Shown: one piece after another, positions 36,086-47,661 of the stretch
How positions within the stretch are numbered: the stretch's first letter is position 1
How the letters are laid out: each line of letters starts with the position of its first letter
Origin: Pseudeuparius sepicola
Lineage: Eukaryota > Arthropoda > Insecta > Coleoptera > Anthribidae
Length of the DNA stretch: 64,000 nt
NCBI GenBank assembly: GCA_963920635.1
Contig: OY987302.1
Coordinates: 27,317,278-27,381,277, forward strand
Direction of reading: 5' to 3'
Position numbers and translations under genes: made by a program
Notes under the pieces: generated by a model
Databases searched by the model: none
The model's input: only the letters and a program-made list of their open reading frames with translations
Told to the model about the DNA's origin: nothing

Positions 36086-37465
36086 TGTGAAAGTTTTTCC
36101 TAAACAAACTGGAACACTGGGTCTTCTTTTGGCAACTACACCAAACATGGAAGCTTTTAGGCACTTTCTTTGAGCTTGGAGGGAGTGAGGATTTTTTCAT
36201 TGCCCTTTGGTTTTTGTTTCAATATCCTTAACTGCAGATTCTTGTATCTAGATGATACAAAATGATTTTTTTTATATTATAATAAAACTTGCATAAAGTA
36301 TAACAACCTTTATCCATCTAACGATCTAACAATCATTATTCTGGCCCTTCGATGAGGTTTTCATTCAGCAGCTGCTTTATTGTCCTTTAGAAACTTTTTG
36401 AAATTCATGCCGGGCGACATCATCATAATTTTCTATTGGCTTTTGCTTCCGGACTGAAATGACCCCGAAGTTGTAAGGTTGAGACGTCGCATTGCTAATA
36501 AACCATGACTTTTAACAATGAACCTACATTCTTATTTCTACTAGTTTGTAAATGACAAAAATTTCCTGTGGTTCAAATTTGGCACATTTGGAGATTTTTT
36601 CTTTACAACCGCTACTCAAAGATTATTTCCCTACACCAATGAATTTTATGTAAAAGATAAACAACAATGTTTTTATCGGAATCGAAAATATTGACAAACA
36701 AAAATGCACAGCACGTTTAAGAAGCGCCAAAAAACGAAAAACACCCTGTATCTCTTAAACGATTCGAGATAATCAGGATGCGGTTTGCAACATTCCCTTT
36801 TTCTCGAAAATCGAGCCCTATACACCTTTGCGATATTTTCTCTCGTCAAGAGAAATCTGCTAAACCTACCAGTGTGAATCATCCTGTACAGCTGCTGGGA
36901 CAAAATTCCGAATTGCCAAAACTCCGAAAAAGTCCCAGCTGAATGCCCCAAAAATGTGTTATGAAGTTTTAACATAATCCTGCATAACCCCAAAGTAGAT
37001 TGACGTTTCATCGCATATTTTCAAGATATTATTCAAATATACAAAATGAGTTTACTTAGCTGTGATTGATAATATAATTATATTATGTATTATATTTGTA
37101 TTTTAGCTTGTCAGTGACAGCGGAAAATAAACAAAAACATTTTAAGGTTATCGAGAGAAAACTAGCAAGTTTATAAATATTCATCGTGACCGAGTTTCAA
37201 TGGCCAAAATTTAAAACATACCTGATCCAAATTAGAACCATCAAACCGAAATGTGCTTAAACCGAGTTTCGCATGTAGTTCCGAGCAGATATCGCAGTTG
37301 TGTACAGAATGGAGTGACGCCAAAGTCTATAATTGTAAATAAACGTTAAAAATCTATATCAGAACACAATGAATGATATTTAACTGAAATTTCAGTTATG
37401 ACAAATTAAGTTAGCCATCATAAGCCACTTTGACTCAGTACGTGAGGTTTCCGTGAAATGTCACT
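36086..37465. other. No gene seen
   Basis: AT-rich with CACCCTGTATCTC near 36742 and CATCCTGTACAG near 36891, probably old MITE ends. Nothing else was recognised. Confidence 0.35.
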
Positions 37466-37514
37466 TTTTTGGCCGGACGTTGCCTCGGTCCTTAAAAACG
37501 TCCGAGGCCAAAAA
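37466..37514. repeat. Hairpin with GTTGCCTCGG loop
   Basis: TTTTTGGCCGGACGTT pairs with AACGTCC-GAGGCCAAAAA across a loop containing GCCTCGGTCCTT. It belongs by its loop to the hairpin group at 30176, 33212 and 59953. Confidence 0.7.
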
Positions 37515-37721
37515 GAGCTTACGCATCGTGCAATGTATTATATTTTTCCTGCTTCCGACAAGTTCCTTTTAGGTATAGGTAATTTTAATTAAACGCTATG
37601 GAATAGATTGTGAGTAATAATATTCAAAATAACCATAGCTCAATTACTAAAAATTTAAATCAGTAATAAATATAAGAAGTAGAATGCAGCGATAATAAAA
37701 AAATGAAAAAAATAGAGTTTT

Positions 37722-37790
37722 GTGTGGGACTCGAACCCGTGACCTACGGTTTACTATCCGGACGCATTTAACCTAGCGATACGTCGACTG
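37722..37790 (-). tRNA. tRNA-like sequence (SINE or pseudogene)
   Basis: On the minus strand a B box GGGTTCGAGTCCC follows an A-box-like ATCGCTAGGTTAAATGCG and an anticodon arm TCCGG-ATAGTAA-ACCGT. Two T runs follow at once (TATTTTTTTCATTTTTTTA), consistent with pol III termination. The acceptor stem is not convincing, so I do not call a functional tRNA. Confidence 0.45.
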
Positions 37791-38621
37791 CTGTTTGACT
37801 TTGCTATTAGACACTTTATTTGACACTGAAAAATATATCCATATTCTTAATTTTTCTTTGGCATAATTCGTATTCTTTTTGATCAAAACCACTTTATAAA
37901 AGAATCGATGTGAAACATATTATATGCCAGTTTAAAGTTGCTACATATATTTTATTAATGGTTTTAAGGTCCTTGCTGCATAATCGTTGCATCGTTGCTA
38001 GGCAATACTTTTTGTACCTAGCAACCATTTTTATAACTAGCAACAGGGCACCTCGAACATTTCACTTTCGCTTTCGGGTCTGTTGGCGAGGATGTAAAGT
38101 GAACTTACGGGGGAGGGAGCAAGAAAATAATTAAACCAAAAGTAAGATACTAATAATTTGTCCTCTTGATTGGCCAGGAATGTTAGTGGAGAGGCTATAT
38201 TCGTTATTTAGGTACATCATCTAAATTTGATGCCTATACCGACGTTAAAAGAAGAATGCAAAATATGCAGGATACCTATATGTAAAAAGCGGGTGCAGCC
38301 AGAATAACAGGTAACAAAAAATAAATACATTTCAGATCACTATAGGGGCAAGGGCACGCCAATATATTCCTTCTAACCTGGGTTTTTGAGTTTTTCCAGC
38401 TTGATTTTTCATAGGCAATCTCCAAATACTTGGTCTTCCGCGGCGTTTTCTAAAATATTCTACGAGATTTTACATAAAAATTTACACATAACCTACAGCG
38501 CGGGCCGTACCAGTCCTCCACAGAATAAAAGTCCAAAATCGCTAGGAAATTTGGAAATCCTCCACACCAAAACAAAACCAAACGACAGCCGAATACATTA
38601 TTTTGTTTCCTAATACCGCGA

Positions 38622-39043
38622 GTGCACCTCGGCCACGACGTATACAGTACGTTCTCGGGAGCCTCGCCAAATAGCGAAACAAATAGAAAAGGGGCCCAAA
38701 CGGCCGAACGGATTTTTCGATCGGGGGGCCCTCTCGCCGGCGAGAGGCCCATATCCGTCAGTGGCCCCACGCGATAACTGAACTCGACCGGCGCTCTCCG
38801 TTGGATCCCCTAACCATTTGTTTCGAAAAAAACCGAAAAAAAATCCGAGGGCCGAACGGCTCTTCCAATTTGGGCGCCCATCAATAGTGGTCTTGGTCAT
38901 GAGCTCGGTCGGCCGTACGCCAAATTTGGGCTCGAAAACTGCGACCTGTAGACGAGAAAGTAGCTACACCTATTACTACACAGGAATAAACGCTAAAACA
39001 AGGCCTATAGGTCCGGCAGGGCAGATAGGCGCTTGTTAACAAG
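38622..39043 (-). repeat. GC-rich dispersed repeat, copy A
   Basis: About 420 bp of markedly GC-rich sequence ending at CTTGTTAACAAG near 39043. It recurs in opposite orientation at 54270-54690 with about the same limits. Both copies keep one long frame; here, on the minus strand from 38900, it reads SAGRVQLSRGATDGYGPLAG and IWRGSRERTVYVVAEV, closely matching copy B. It could be part of a transposon's 5' region. I cannot name the family. Confidence 0.7.
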
Positions 39044-39084
39044 TAATCAAACTTCTACACATAAAAAGTCGTTACTCTTCACAC

Positions 39085-39740
39085 AAGATTGTCGCCGCAT
39101 TAGTCTCCTACTCACCGCAGGCAAAATCTTCGAACGTGTAATCCTGTTCCGAGGCGCCCACTCCACACAACTTCAAGTCATAAGACTAGTTGGAGAATTC
39201 ACTCAAAATTTGTACAATCGTTTCGACACCTTGCCTAGCTTACCCTCCTCAGGCATTTCTTTGTACCTGTACGCGGACGACACTGAGACAACCTCAGGGG
39301 CTTGTCGTAGTGCGTACGCGTACAGAATACTCCAATCCGCTTTTGATTCCCCCTCTAAATAGTTTGTTAAGTGGAAAATCCAGGTGAAACCCGCAAGCTG
39401 ACATCTTCCCTAAATCGAGTTAGGCCTCCTCCAAACATCCAAATAAACAAAACTGAAGTCAAATGCTCCTCCTCTGAGCTGTACCTAGGCGTCCACCTAG
39501 ACAACTTTCTCACCTTCGAAAAACACACTGACTACTCCAGACAAAAAACCCTAAACATTTTAAAAGCTCTATTTATACTGATTCACAAAAATTTCAATTT
39601 TCCAATTGGCAAATTAGTTCTCTTCAAAACCATAATCCGTCCCGTCATGTTGTATGCCTGTGCAGCTGCTGGTGCACTACCAAAAACTCCAAGTTATCTA
39701 AAACCGCGTCCTTAGAGTCATGACAGGTGCCGATTGGTTA
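39085..39740 (+). pseudogene. Jockey-like non-LTR retrotransposon reverse transcriptase relic
   Basis: Segments in order are RISLLLTAGKIFERVILFR (RT block preceding the palm), LQVIRLVGEFTQNLYNRFD, the catalytic YADD at 39270-39281 in LYLYADDTETTSG, then after a stop KWKIQVN-like sequence, ELYLGVHLDNFLTFEKH and LVLFKTIIRPVMLYACA. These are typical of jockey-clade LINEs. Internal deletions and stops between blocks show the gene is dead. It starts directly after the GC-rich repeat. Confidence 0.85.
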
Positions 39741-39811
39741 ACCATCACATGCATTGTGGCATGAACATTCTTTTCGGAATGACTTCTTTGTATCAAACAG
39801 TAGCTTGACAC

Positions 39812-40175
39812 CAATGAATAAAGAACCCCAGAGGAAGGAGCCAAAGCTCTATGGGCATTATAAATTACGTGAGACGGAAATCGCCCTGTATAGAGACTGA
39901 ATTTTGAAAAAATATTTTTATATTTTACAGTTGTCACGGTGGTATGTGCTATTAGATATTTATGTAGTTCTTCGATAAGTACTTTTTGGAGATCTATTAT
40001 GGTTAGCTGTGCAGCCTGGGGCTATTCCGTGACTACCAGAACAAAATGTTTGGGGGATAACATTCCATCGGTAAGTACTTTTGTAAACCGGAAACGGCAT
40101 GCCGCAATATGCAGAGACTGGACCGGTCCAGCGTAAAGCCCAAATTTGCTCCTTCGTGGGGTTCTTTATTCATTG
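39812..40175. mobile_element. hAT-type MITE, copy 3, with 8-bp TSD
   Basis: The left end CAATGAATAAAGAACCCCA and the right end inverted, CAATGAATAAAGAACCCCA, are identical over 19 bp. The element is flanked by a perfect 8-bp direct repeat CTTGACAC (39804-39811 and 40176-40183). This is the best preserved of the three copies and shows that the family is hAT-like. It lies just after the jockey relic. Confidence 0.88.
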
Positions 40176-40597
40176 CTTGACACTAACAACTATACACCTT
40201 CATATTCTACAAAGGTATAGCCATGAATATCTAATTGTTGTTGTTGGTTAATCGAAGGGGTTGTGGATGGCGGATGACTAGATCTCAGTAGGTACAAAAT
40301 ATTAGTAGATTTGTATTATTAAGGCTGCTTATCTGCACCCGTTTCACTCTGTAATATCGATTAATTTCTATTGGTCGTATCTTAACTGCCGTTCTGTGTG
40401 GTCTGACCCTGACAGCTAGTTGTATAAATTATTGAAACTTGCCGATCGGGCATCCGCATTCTCGTTCACAAATCTCTTATTTTCCTCACGCCAAACTAAT
40501 AATTGACATGTACATGATATTATTATGCATAATAATGTACCTTCGGATTCAATTTTCCTGTCAAAGTGAAACAAGTATGCTTTCATGCACAGTCCCT

Positions 40598-40741
40598 ATG
40601 GGATCAATAATAATAAATAATCTCCTGCAATTTTCAAAATTTCAAAATGATATAATATCTACAATTGATGATGGTTACATAAAATCAAATTTGAAGGACG
40701 AAATATGGAATGACGTCGCAAAATATAAAACTTTAAAGATG
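40598..40741 (+). CDS. Possible 48-codon first exon, unidentified
   Basis: ATG at 40598 opens a frame starting MGSIIINNLLQFSKFQND and continuing with a charged, non-repetitive stretch that ends at a strong splice donor AAGATG/GTAAGTAAATA at 40742. The composition looks more protein-like than most frames here, but no partner exon or homologue is recognised, and the frame also runs open upstream. It may equally be chance. Confidence 0.2.
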
Positions 40742-41291
40742 GTAAGTAAATAATATTCATTGAGAAAAAAAATTAAAACTACGTTCCAGTATGCGCTCAC
40801 ACTGCCACACGAGCAATTTATTTCCTGTGTTGCGCTAGCCTGAGTGTGTGACCGGCTTAGAAATAAATTATTGACAAGACGCACAATGCGACACGCGGCA
40901 CAGCCCACGGAAGCCAAGGCAACCCACGTTTTTGAGTCGTTATTTAGATGCACGTCCGCATATTGAGATGCAGCGCAAGGCAGCACACCAATGTGTCGGT
41001 CAAACCGTGCCATCAGCCGGCCATAACCCAATACAAAATAACTAGATGGCGTTACTACATCTTACCGGCTACTGCTGACTACTAAAGATTAATAAATTAG
41101 CCATGAATCGTTCCTGGGTATTTTGCACTGATGGGTTATAACAAGCTAGAAAGAGTCGACCGTGTCGGTCTACCCACCTTTGATTGATTCAAGATATAGC
41201 CATGCAATCCGTTAGATATTGGATGCTGCTTTACTCTGTCAGCTAACAAAAATAATTTTTCCCAAAAGTCGCTAAACTATATGTTATTATA

Positions 41292-42439
41292 CAGGGTGTT
41301 CCTTAATGACATGCTAATACTTAAGGGGGTTATTCTTGGGCTCATTTTAAGAAAAAAAAACTTCATATGAACGTATGTCGTAAACGTCCTAACTTTTGAG
41401 ATACGTTAAAGTTCATTTTTCTAAATTGAATTTTGGCTACATCTCCCGAAATAATCAAGCTGCTGAACTGAAATTTGGCACTGCTATGTTTTTGGGGATG
41501 GAGAATAGGCTGAAAATATCAATTTCACCGTATCTGACAGAGGGCGCCACTTGCGCTGTTTTTTGATCACGCTTTTACTCGTAACTTTTTTGAGGTTATC
41601 TTTTTGGTCCTGCAGGTCCATCATTTTAGTGCATCTTTTCATTCTGCAAGAAAAAGGTACTCTTGTTTCATAACGATTAAATCAACCGTTTGCGTTGAAA
41701 TTACCAAAACATCTGTTGACTTCAACATAAAATTTTCACCTACCACCTTCAAGTGTTACAGATCAACTGTACCATTTAAACTGAGAAAAAAATCCCTATG
41801 AACAATGTACCAAAAATTATTCGCTTTCAAAATGGAAAGGATTGGATTTGACAAAATTTGGACACTCTATTTCAAGAAAACCAATGGTGTTTTGACCAAT
41901 GCCCATTTGGAATTTTTTTCATCATTTTGAATGTACAGTTGATCTGTAACACTTGAAGGTGGTAGGTGAAAATTTTATTTTTCGAATATTGAAGTCAACA
42001 GGTGTTTTGGGGCACGTTTTGGTAATTTCAACGCAAACGGTTGATTTAATCGTTATGAAACAAGAGTACCTTTTTCTTGCAGAATGAAAAGATGCACTAA
42101 AATGATGGACCTGTAGGACCAAAAAGATAACCTCAAAAAAGTTACGCGTAAAAGCGTGATCAAAAAACAGCGCAAATGACGCCCTCTGTGAGATACGGTG
42201 AAACTGACATTTTCAGCTTATTCTCTATCCCCAAAAACATAGTAGTGCCAAATTTCAGTTCAGCAGCTTGATTATTTCGGGAGATGTAGCCAAATTTCAA
42301 TTTAAAAAAAATGAAGTTTAAACGCCCTGTATCTCAAAAGTTAGGACGTTTACGACATACGTTCATATGAAGTTTTTTTCTTAAAATGGGCCCAAGAATA
42401 ACCTCCTTAAGTATTAGCATGTCATTAAGGAACACCCTG
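41292..42439. mobile_element. 1.15 kb fold-back MITE with TA TSD
   Basis: Arms 41292-41772 and 41935-42439 are nearly identical inverted copies beginning CAGGGTGTTCCTTAATGACA, flanked by TA on both sides. Solo or decayed copies of an arm are at 28249, 9535 and about 890. The loop (41773-41934) is not shared. No coding capacity. The TA-CAGGG end suggests mobilisation by a mariner-type transposase. Confidence 0.88.
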
Positions 42440-42527
42440 TATAGGGCCCGACAAAAATTTGGAACAATAAGAGATTTAAATTCAGTGGTTTGTTTAAAAG
42501 GTCTTTTACTCACAGAGCAATTTATTT

Positions 42528-42595
42528 ATTTTACAATCAATGGGACCGGTTTCGACTGCATAAAAAGAACAGTCATCTTCAGCCAACTACAAAAT
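42528..42595 (-). ncRNA. Hammerhead-ribozyme-like motif, Penelope copy 1
   Basis: Minus-strand identical copy near the left outer end of the compound insertion. Includes the same extra U after CTGAAGA. Confidence 0.45.
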
Positions 42596-43134
42596 GTTAC
42601 AATCATTTGGTAAAAATGCAAAGTGCCAAGTAGAAATCAAAGAATTAACAAACTTTAAGTGGAGAACTTACATGTGCTAGGTTATAGAGAAATAACTACC
42701 AGAAAGTATACAATCGATGCCTTAAACGTGTGTCACTGTCACATCCAAACATATTATTTATTATTTCAAACTGTATGTAATCAGAAAGGAGAGATGGAAC
42801 AGTAAATTTTAATGTTTAAACCGCGAATATTACATGCGGTTGGGCGACTATAAGGAACTGACAAATGGCATCTTAAATTTGTTATCTGCAAGCAGCACCT
42901 GAGCGACCTCTCTGAGTGGAAACCCAAACCTTCATGGTTACTATTGAAGAGAACATCAACCCTGTCCGGAGGGACCTCCAGTGGTCAAGAGTGGAACTTG
43001 TTCTTAAAGTAAGTAAGCCGGCAGATAGCTAATCTGATTTATAGTAAAATAGATAAGAAAACTGTTATTAAATTTTTATTTGTAATAAAATATTTGTTGT
43101 AAAATTCGAGTTTTTATGTTATCCTCGTTATAAT

Positions 43135-45291
43135 TTAAAAGAAGAGTGACAGTAGATCATTACTTTCAAAATTCTGTTGTGCATTTAACGAAACTGAATT
43201 TTCTTTATTATATCTAAGAATTTCTAAACTTTCTAACTTGTCTAGGTGAAATTTTGTTCTGCAAACATGTAATATGTTGAGGCAATTATCCTTATCAAAC
43301 CTATGGTTAGTTTCTAAAATATGTTTCGCAAAAAGGGATTCATTACTATTAGTTCTGATGTGTCTGAGATGTTCTTTGTATCTCGTTTTAAAATTACGTT
43401 TGGTACGACCGACATAAGTCGCCCCACAGTCACACGTCAACCTATACACTCCACAGTGGTTCATAGCGTCCTCCTTATCCCTGTTGTTGATAATTTGTCT
43501 AATGTTATTATTAGTTTTAAAAGAAATAGTTATATTTACATCTTTGAAAATTTTTTTAAAACGATATGCAATTGGGTTATTAAAAGTTAATGAAAAATAT
43601 TTTTTATTTGTAGTTGTGTTTCCATCTTCTGGGATATATGAATTTAAGGTAAGTTGTTTATTATTAAATTTATTAATCAATCTATCTATTAATTTCTTAT
43701 TGAAGCCATGTTTTGTTGCTATTTGATTAATAATCTTAATTTCTTTATCAAAATTCTGTTTTTCCAGAGGCAGAGAGCAAGCTCTATAAACATAGCTTCT
43801 CAACGCAGCCAGCTTATGTGAATGTGGATGATTCGATGAATTATCGATAATTACACCTGTGTGTGATACTTTTCTATATATCTCAAACACATGTCTGTTA
43901 TTGATATTAGTAATTTTTAAATCCAAGAAATTAATAGATTTTGTTTCATTTTGTATTTCTAAAGTAAATTTTATTTTTGTATGAATATTGTTAATGTAAT
44001 TTAAAAAATTATGTAATACTTGTGTAGAGCCTGTCCAAATGCAATAAATATCATCCACGTACCTTCCATAGAAGTGTATATGTTCTTTATATAAGTTGTT
44101 ATTTAAAATATGGGTGTTCTCAAAGTTATCCATGAATAGATCAGCGAGGAAAGGTGAAAGTGGTGACCCCATAGACAGTCCGTCTTCTTGGCTAAAAGTT
44201 ATGTTGTTAAAGTTGAAAAAATTTTGTTTAAGACAAATTTTCAAAATTTTAATTATTTCTATTCTAAGATCGTTGTCAAGTATTTTAGGGTTTAGAATGT
44301 TTTGGACAAGTTCTATGGTCTCATCTATTGGGACATTAGTGAATAGGTTGGATACGTCAAGAGAGATAAGGAGTGCCCCCTCTGGTATATTCATATTCTT
44401 TAGGTTATTGGCTAAGGTAGTGCTATTTTTAATAGTATGATTAAAAGAAATATTCAAGGTATTCTTGAGATAGTTATTAAGCCAACTAGCTAATTTATAT
44501 GTTGGAGAACTACAAAATGATACCACTGGTCTAATAGGCATATTATCGATATGGTCTGCTTTATGTGTTTTAATTAGGCCATATAATTTAGGTATTAGGG
44601 TGTATTCTGGTGACAATGACATAGATGTCGCTTTATTAAATAGGTGAGTGCAGGAATTAATAGTTTGTTTGACCGTTTTAATGAAAGTTGGTAACTTAGG
44701 CTTAATTTCTTTAAATTTATTGTCTCTGGCAAATGCTAGGACTTTATCAATGTAAACTTGTTTGTTTAAAATAATGATCGAGTCTCCTTTATCTGCTTTT
44801 GTACACGTTAAATTATTTTCTTTGATATTATTTGTGATTGATTTTAAGGTAAGTATTTCTTTGTTACGATAAGGGTTTTTTTCTTTAATAGATTTGATTT
44901 CCTTTCTGATAACAGACTTACATTGTTCTCTAATGTTATTTCTGACTTGTGGTTCTAGAGTTTGTAGGATGCTCTCCGTTTCCACTCCCAGGATCTCCAA
45001 GTCTCCAACTTCTTTCTTCTTGTTGGCCGGTTGTAAATTATGTTTGTAACCCCTACTTAGGAGCTCCATCTCGTTGTCTGTGAATTGTGTATCTGTGTAG
45101 TTCAAAACTTCTGCAGCAAATTTGTAATCCCCCTGTGCTTCTTCTATGTTGGTGTCCATTGTTCGTGGCGTGGTTTGTCGTCTCAATCTGTTGATCTTAC
45201 TCTGTAGTTTATTTCTCCTATTGTGGTCCACACGTTGACTAGCTTCCACGATTGTTGTTAATGTCTCTGTTAAAGTTAAATGGTCCATCAT
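43135..45291 (-). CDS. Penelope-like reverse transcriptase / GIY-YIG endonuclease, copy 1
   Basis: Translation is identical to the plus-strand copy at 48055-50211; domain positions are given there. The start is the first ATG of the frame; the frame is open further upstream to about 45495. The gene is intact, with no stop or frameshift. It converges from the opposite side of the palindrome, and its 3' end lies beside the left target duplication. Confidence 0.93.
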   Translation of the reverse strand: MMDHLTLTETLTTIVEASQRVDHNRRNKLQSKINRLRRQTTPRTMDTNIEEAQGDYKFAAEVLNYTDTQFTDNEMELLSRGYKHNLQPANKKKEVGDLEILGVETESILQTLEPQVRNNIREQCKSVIRKEIKSIKEKNPYRNKEILTLKSITNNIKENNLTCTKADKGDSIIILNKQVYIDKVLAFARDNKFKEIKPKLPTFIKTVKQTINSCTHLFNKATSMSLSPEYTLIPKLYGLIKTHKADHIDNMPIRPVVSFCSSPTYKLASWLNNYLKNTLNISFNHTIKNSTTLANNLKNMNIPEGALLISLDVSNLFTNVPIDETIELVQNILNPKILDNDLRIEIIKILKICLKQNFFNFNNITFSQEDGLSMGSPLSPFLADLFMDNFENTHILNNNLYKEHIHFYGRYVDDIYCIWTGSTQVLHNFLNYINNIHTKIKFTLEIQNETKSINFLDLKITNINNRHVFEIYRKVSHTGVIIDNSSNHPHSHKLAALRSYVYRACSLPLEKQNFDKEIKIINQIATKHGFNKKLIDRLINKFNNKQLTLNSYIPEDGNTTTNKKYFSLTFNNPIAYRFKKIFKDVNITISFKTNNNIRQIINNRDKEDAMNHCGVYRLTCDCGATYVGRTKRNFKTRYKEHLRHIRTNSNESLFAKHILETNHRFDKDNCLNILHVCRTKFHLDKLESLEILRYNKENSVSLNAQQNFESNDLLSLFF

Positions 45292-45684
45292 GGTCTTCAA
45301 TTTGTCATAGACGAATTTCAGTTCGATGTTTATTCTGTTAAGTTTTTGGTATCTTTTCCTTATTTCTTCCTTAAGAATATTGTTTCTTAATTTTCTGATA
45401 AGATTCTCATTTCTTTGTGATAGATTGGCTCTGTTAAGTTTGATTTTAATATATTTTGGTGTGAGGTCCAGCTGTTGGCATCTGTTATTAAAAAATTAAA
45501 AAATATGTCTGTTGCACACTGTAGTCTACCAATCGTCAACTTTCTGTAGGAATGGGTAAGTTTCGTCAGACTAACGTTATTTGATCTGTATTGGTTGCTA
45601 CCAATGTATGTACCCATAATGTGAGTGATAATTTAAATTCAGTGGTTTGTTTAAAAGGTCTTTTACTCACAGAGCAATTTATTT

Positions 45685-45752
45685 ATTTTACAATCAATGG
45701 GACCGGTTTCGACTGCATAAAAAGAACAGTCATCTTCAGCCAACTACAAAAT
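45685..45752 (-). ncRNA. Hammerhead-ribozyme-like motif, Penelope copy 2
   Basis: Minus-strand identical copy lying between copies 1 and 2, where it would sit just upstream of copy 1. Cleavage there would release the 5' end of copy 1 RNA from a tandem transcript. Confidence 0.45.
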
Positions 45753-46291
45753 GTTACAATCATTTGGTAAAAATGCAAAGTGCCAAGTAGAAATCAAAGA
45801 ATTAACAAACTTTAAGTGGAGAACTTACATGTGCTAGGTTATAGAGAAATAACTACCAGAAAGTATACAATCGATGCCTTAAACGTGTGTCACTGTCACA
45901 TCCAAACATATTATTTATTATTTCAAACTGTATGTAATCAGAAAGGAGAGATGGAACAGTAAATTTTAATGTTTAAACCGCGAATATTACATGCGGTTGG
46001 GCGACTATAAGGAACTGACAAATGGCATCTTAAATTTGTTATCTGCAAGCAGCACCTGAGCGACCTCTCTGAGTGGAAACCCAAACCTTCATGGTTACTA
46101 TTGAAGAGAACATCAACCCTGTCCGGAGGGACCTCCAGTGGTCAAGAGTGGAACTTGTTCTTAAAGTAAGTAAGCCGGCAGATAGCTAATCTGATTTATA
46201 GTAAAATAGATAAGAAAACTGTTATTAAATTTTTATTTGTAATAAAATATTTGTTGTAAAATTCGAGTTTTTATGTTATCCTCGTTATAAT

Positions 46292-46940
46292 TTAAAAGAA
46301 GAGTGACAGTAGATCATTACTTTCAAAATTCTGTTGTGCATTTAACGAAACTGAATTTTCTTTATTATATCTAAGAATTTCTAAACTTTCTAACTTGTCT
46401 AGGTGAAATTTTGTTCTGCAAACATGTAATATGTTGAGGCAATTATCCTTATCAAACCTATGGTTAGTTTCTAAAATATGTTTCGCAAAAAGGGATTCAT
46501 TACTATTAGTTCTGATGTGTCTGAGATGTTCTTTGTATCTCGTTTTAAAATTACGTTTGGTACGACCGACATAAGTCGCCCCACAGTCACACGTCAACCT
46601 ATACACTCCACAGTGGTTCATAGCGTCCTCCTTATCCCTGTTGTTGATAATTTGTCTAATGTTATTATTAGTTTTAAAAGAAATAGTTATATTTACATCT
46701 TTGAAAATTTTTTTAAAACGATATGCAATTGGGTTATTAAAAGTTAATGAAAAATATTTTTTATTTGTAGTTGTGTTTCCATCTTCTGGGATATATGAAT
46801 TTAAGGTAAGTTGTTTATTATTAAATTTATTAATCAATCTATCTATTAATTTCTTATTGAAGCCATGTTTTGTTGCTATTTGATTAATAATCTTAATTTC
46901 TTTATCAAAATTCTGTTTTTCCAGAGGCAGAGAGCAAGCT
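46292..46940 (-). pseudogene. Penelope copy 2, C-terminal part only
   Basis: This copy keeps the last ~215 codons, including the whole GIY-YIG nuclease, and is cut at the 46940/46941 inversion point within the codons that follow the RT thumb (ACSLPL region). Nucleotides match copy 1 throughout. Without the RT it cannot act alone. Confidence 0.9.
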
Positions 46941-47054
46941 CACCTAGACAAGTTAGAAAGTTTAGAAATTCTTAGATATAATAAAGAAAATTCAGTTTCG
47001 TTAAATGCACAACAGAATTTTGAAAGTAATGATCTACTGTCACTCTTCTTTTAA
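46941..47054 (+). pseudogene. Penelope copy 3, last ~37 codons
   Basis: Plus-strand sequence begins within LDKLESLEILRYNKENS and runs to the normal TAA at 47052-47054, then through the full 3' untranslated region. At the inversion point the two sides share only TC as possible microhomology (AAGCTC against ATTTC). Confidence 0.9.
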
Positions 47055-47593
47055 ATTATAACGAGGATAACATAAAAACTCGAATTTTACAACAAATATT
47101 TTATTACAAATAAAAATTTAATAACAGTTTTCTTATCTATTTTACTATAAATCAGATTAGCTATCTGCCGGCTTACTTACTTTAAGAACAAGTTCCACTC
47201 TTGACCACTGGAGGTCCCTCCGGACAGGGTTGATGTTCTCTTCAATAGTAACCATGAAGGTTTGGGTTTCCACTCAGAGAGGTCGCTCAGGTGCTGCTTG
47301 CAGATAACAAATTTAAGATGCCATTTGTCAGTTCCTTATAGTCGCCCAACCGCATGTAATATTCGCGGTTTAAACATTAAAATTTACTGTTCCATCTCTC
47401 CTTTCTGATTACATACAGTTTGAAATAATAAATAATATGTTTGGATGTGACAGTGACACACGTTTAAGGCATCGATTGTATACTTTCTGGTAGTTATTTC
47501 TCTATAACCTAGCACATGTAAGTTCTCCACTTAAAGTTTGTTAATTCTTTGATTTCTACTTGGCACTTTGCATTTTTACCAAATGATTGTAAC

Positions 47594-47661
47594 ATTTTGT
47601 AGTTGGCTGAAGATGACTGTTCTTTTTATGCAGTCGAAACCGGTCCCATTGATTGTAAAAT
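47594..47661 (+). ncRNA. Hammerhead-ribozyme-like motif, Penelope copy 3 3' region
   Basis: The order is stem I strand ATTTTGT..TGG, CTGAAGA, stem II GACTG/CAGTC with an 11-nt loop, GAAA, a tiny stem III (AC/GT), the cleavage triplet GTC at 47643-47645, then CCA..GTAAAAT closing stem I. Penelope-like elements are known to carry such minimal type I hammerheads in their terminal repeats. One U at 47614 between the core and stem II departs from the consensus and may weaken or abolish activity. Confidence 0.45.

Noticed and set aside
41604..42122. Identical frames on opposite strands beginning MVLQVHHFSASF
   Set aside because: They are mirror images within the arms of the fold-back at 41292-42439.
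45387..45617. 76-codon frame MGTYIGSNQYRS upstream of Penelope copy 1 (and its twin at 47729-47959)
   Set aside because: Not listed as a gene because it is out of frame with the RT and may be partly an intron or 5' leader; it is identical in both copies only because the copies are identical.
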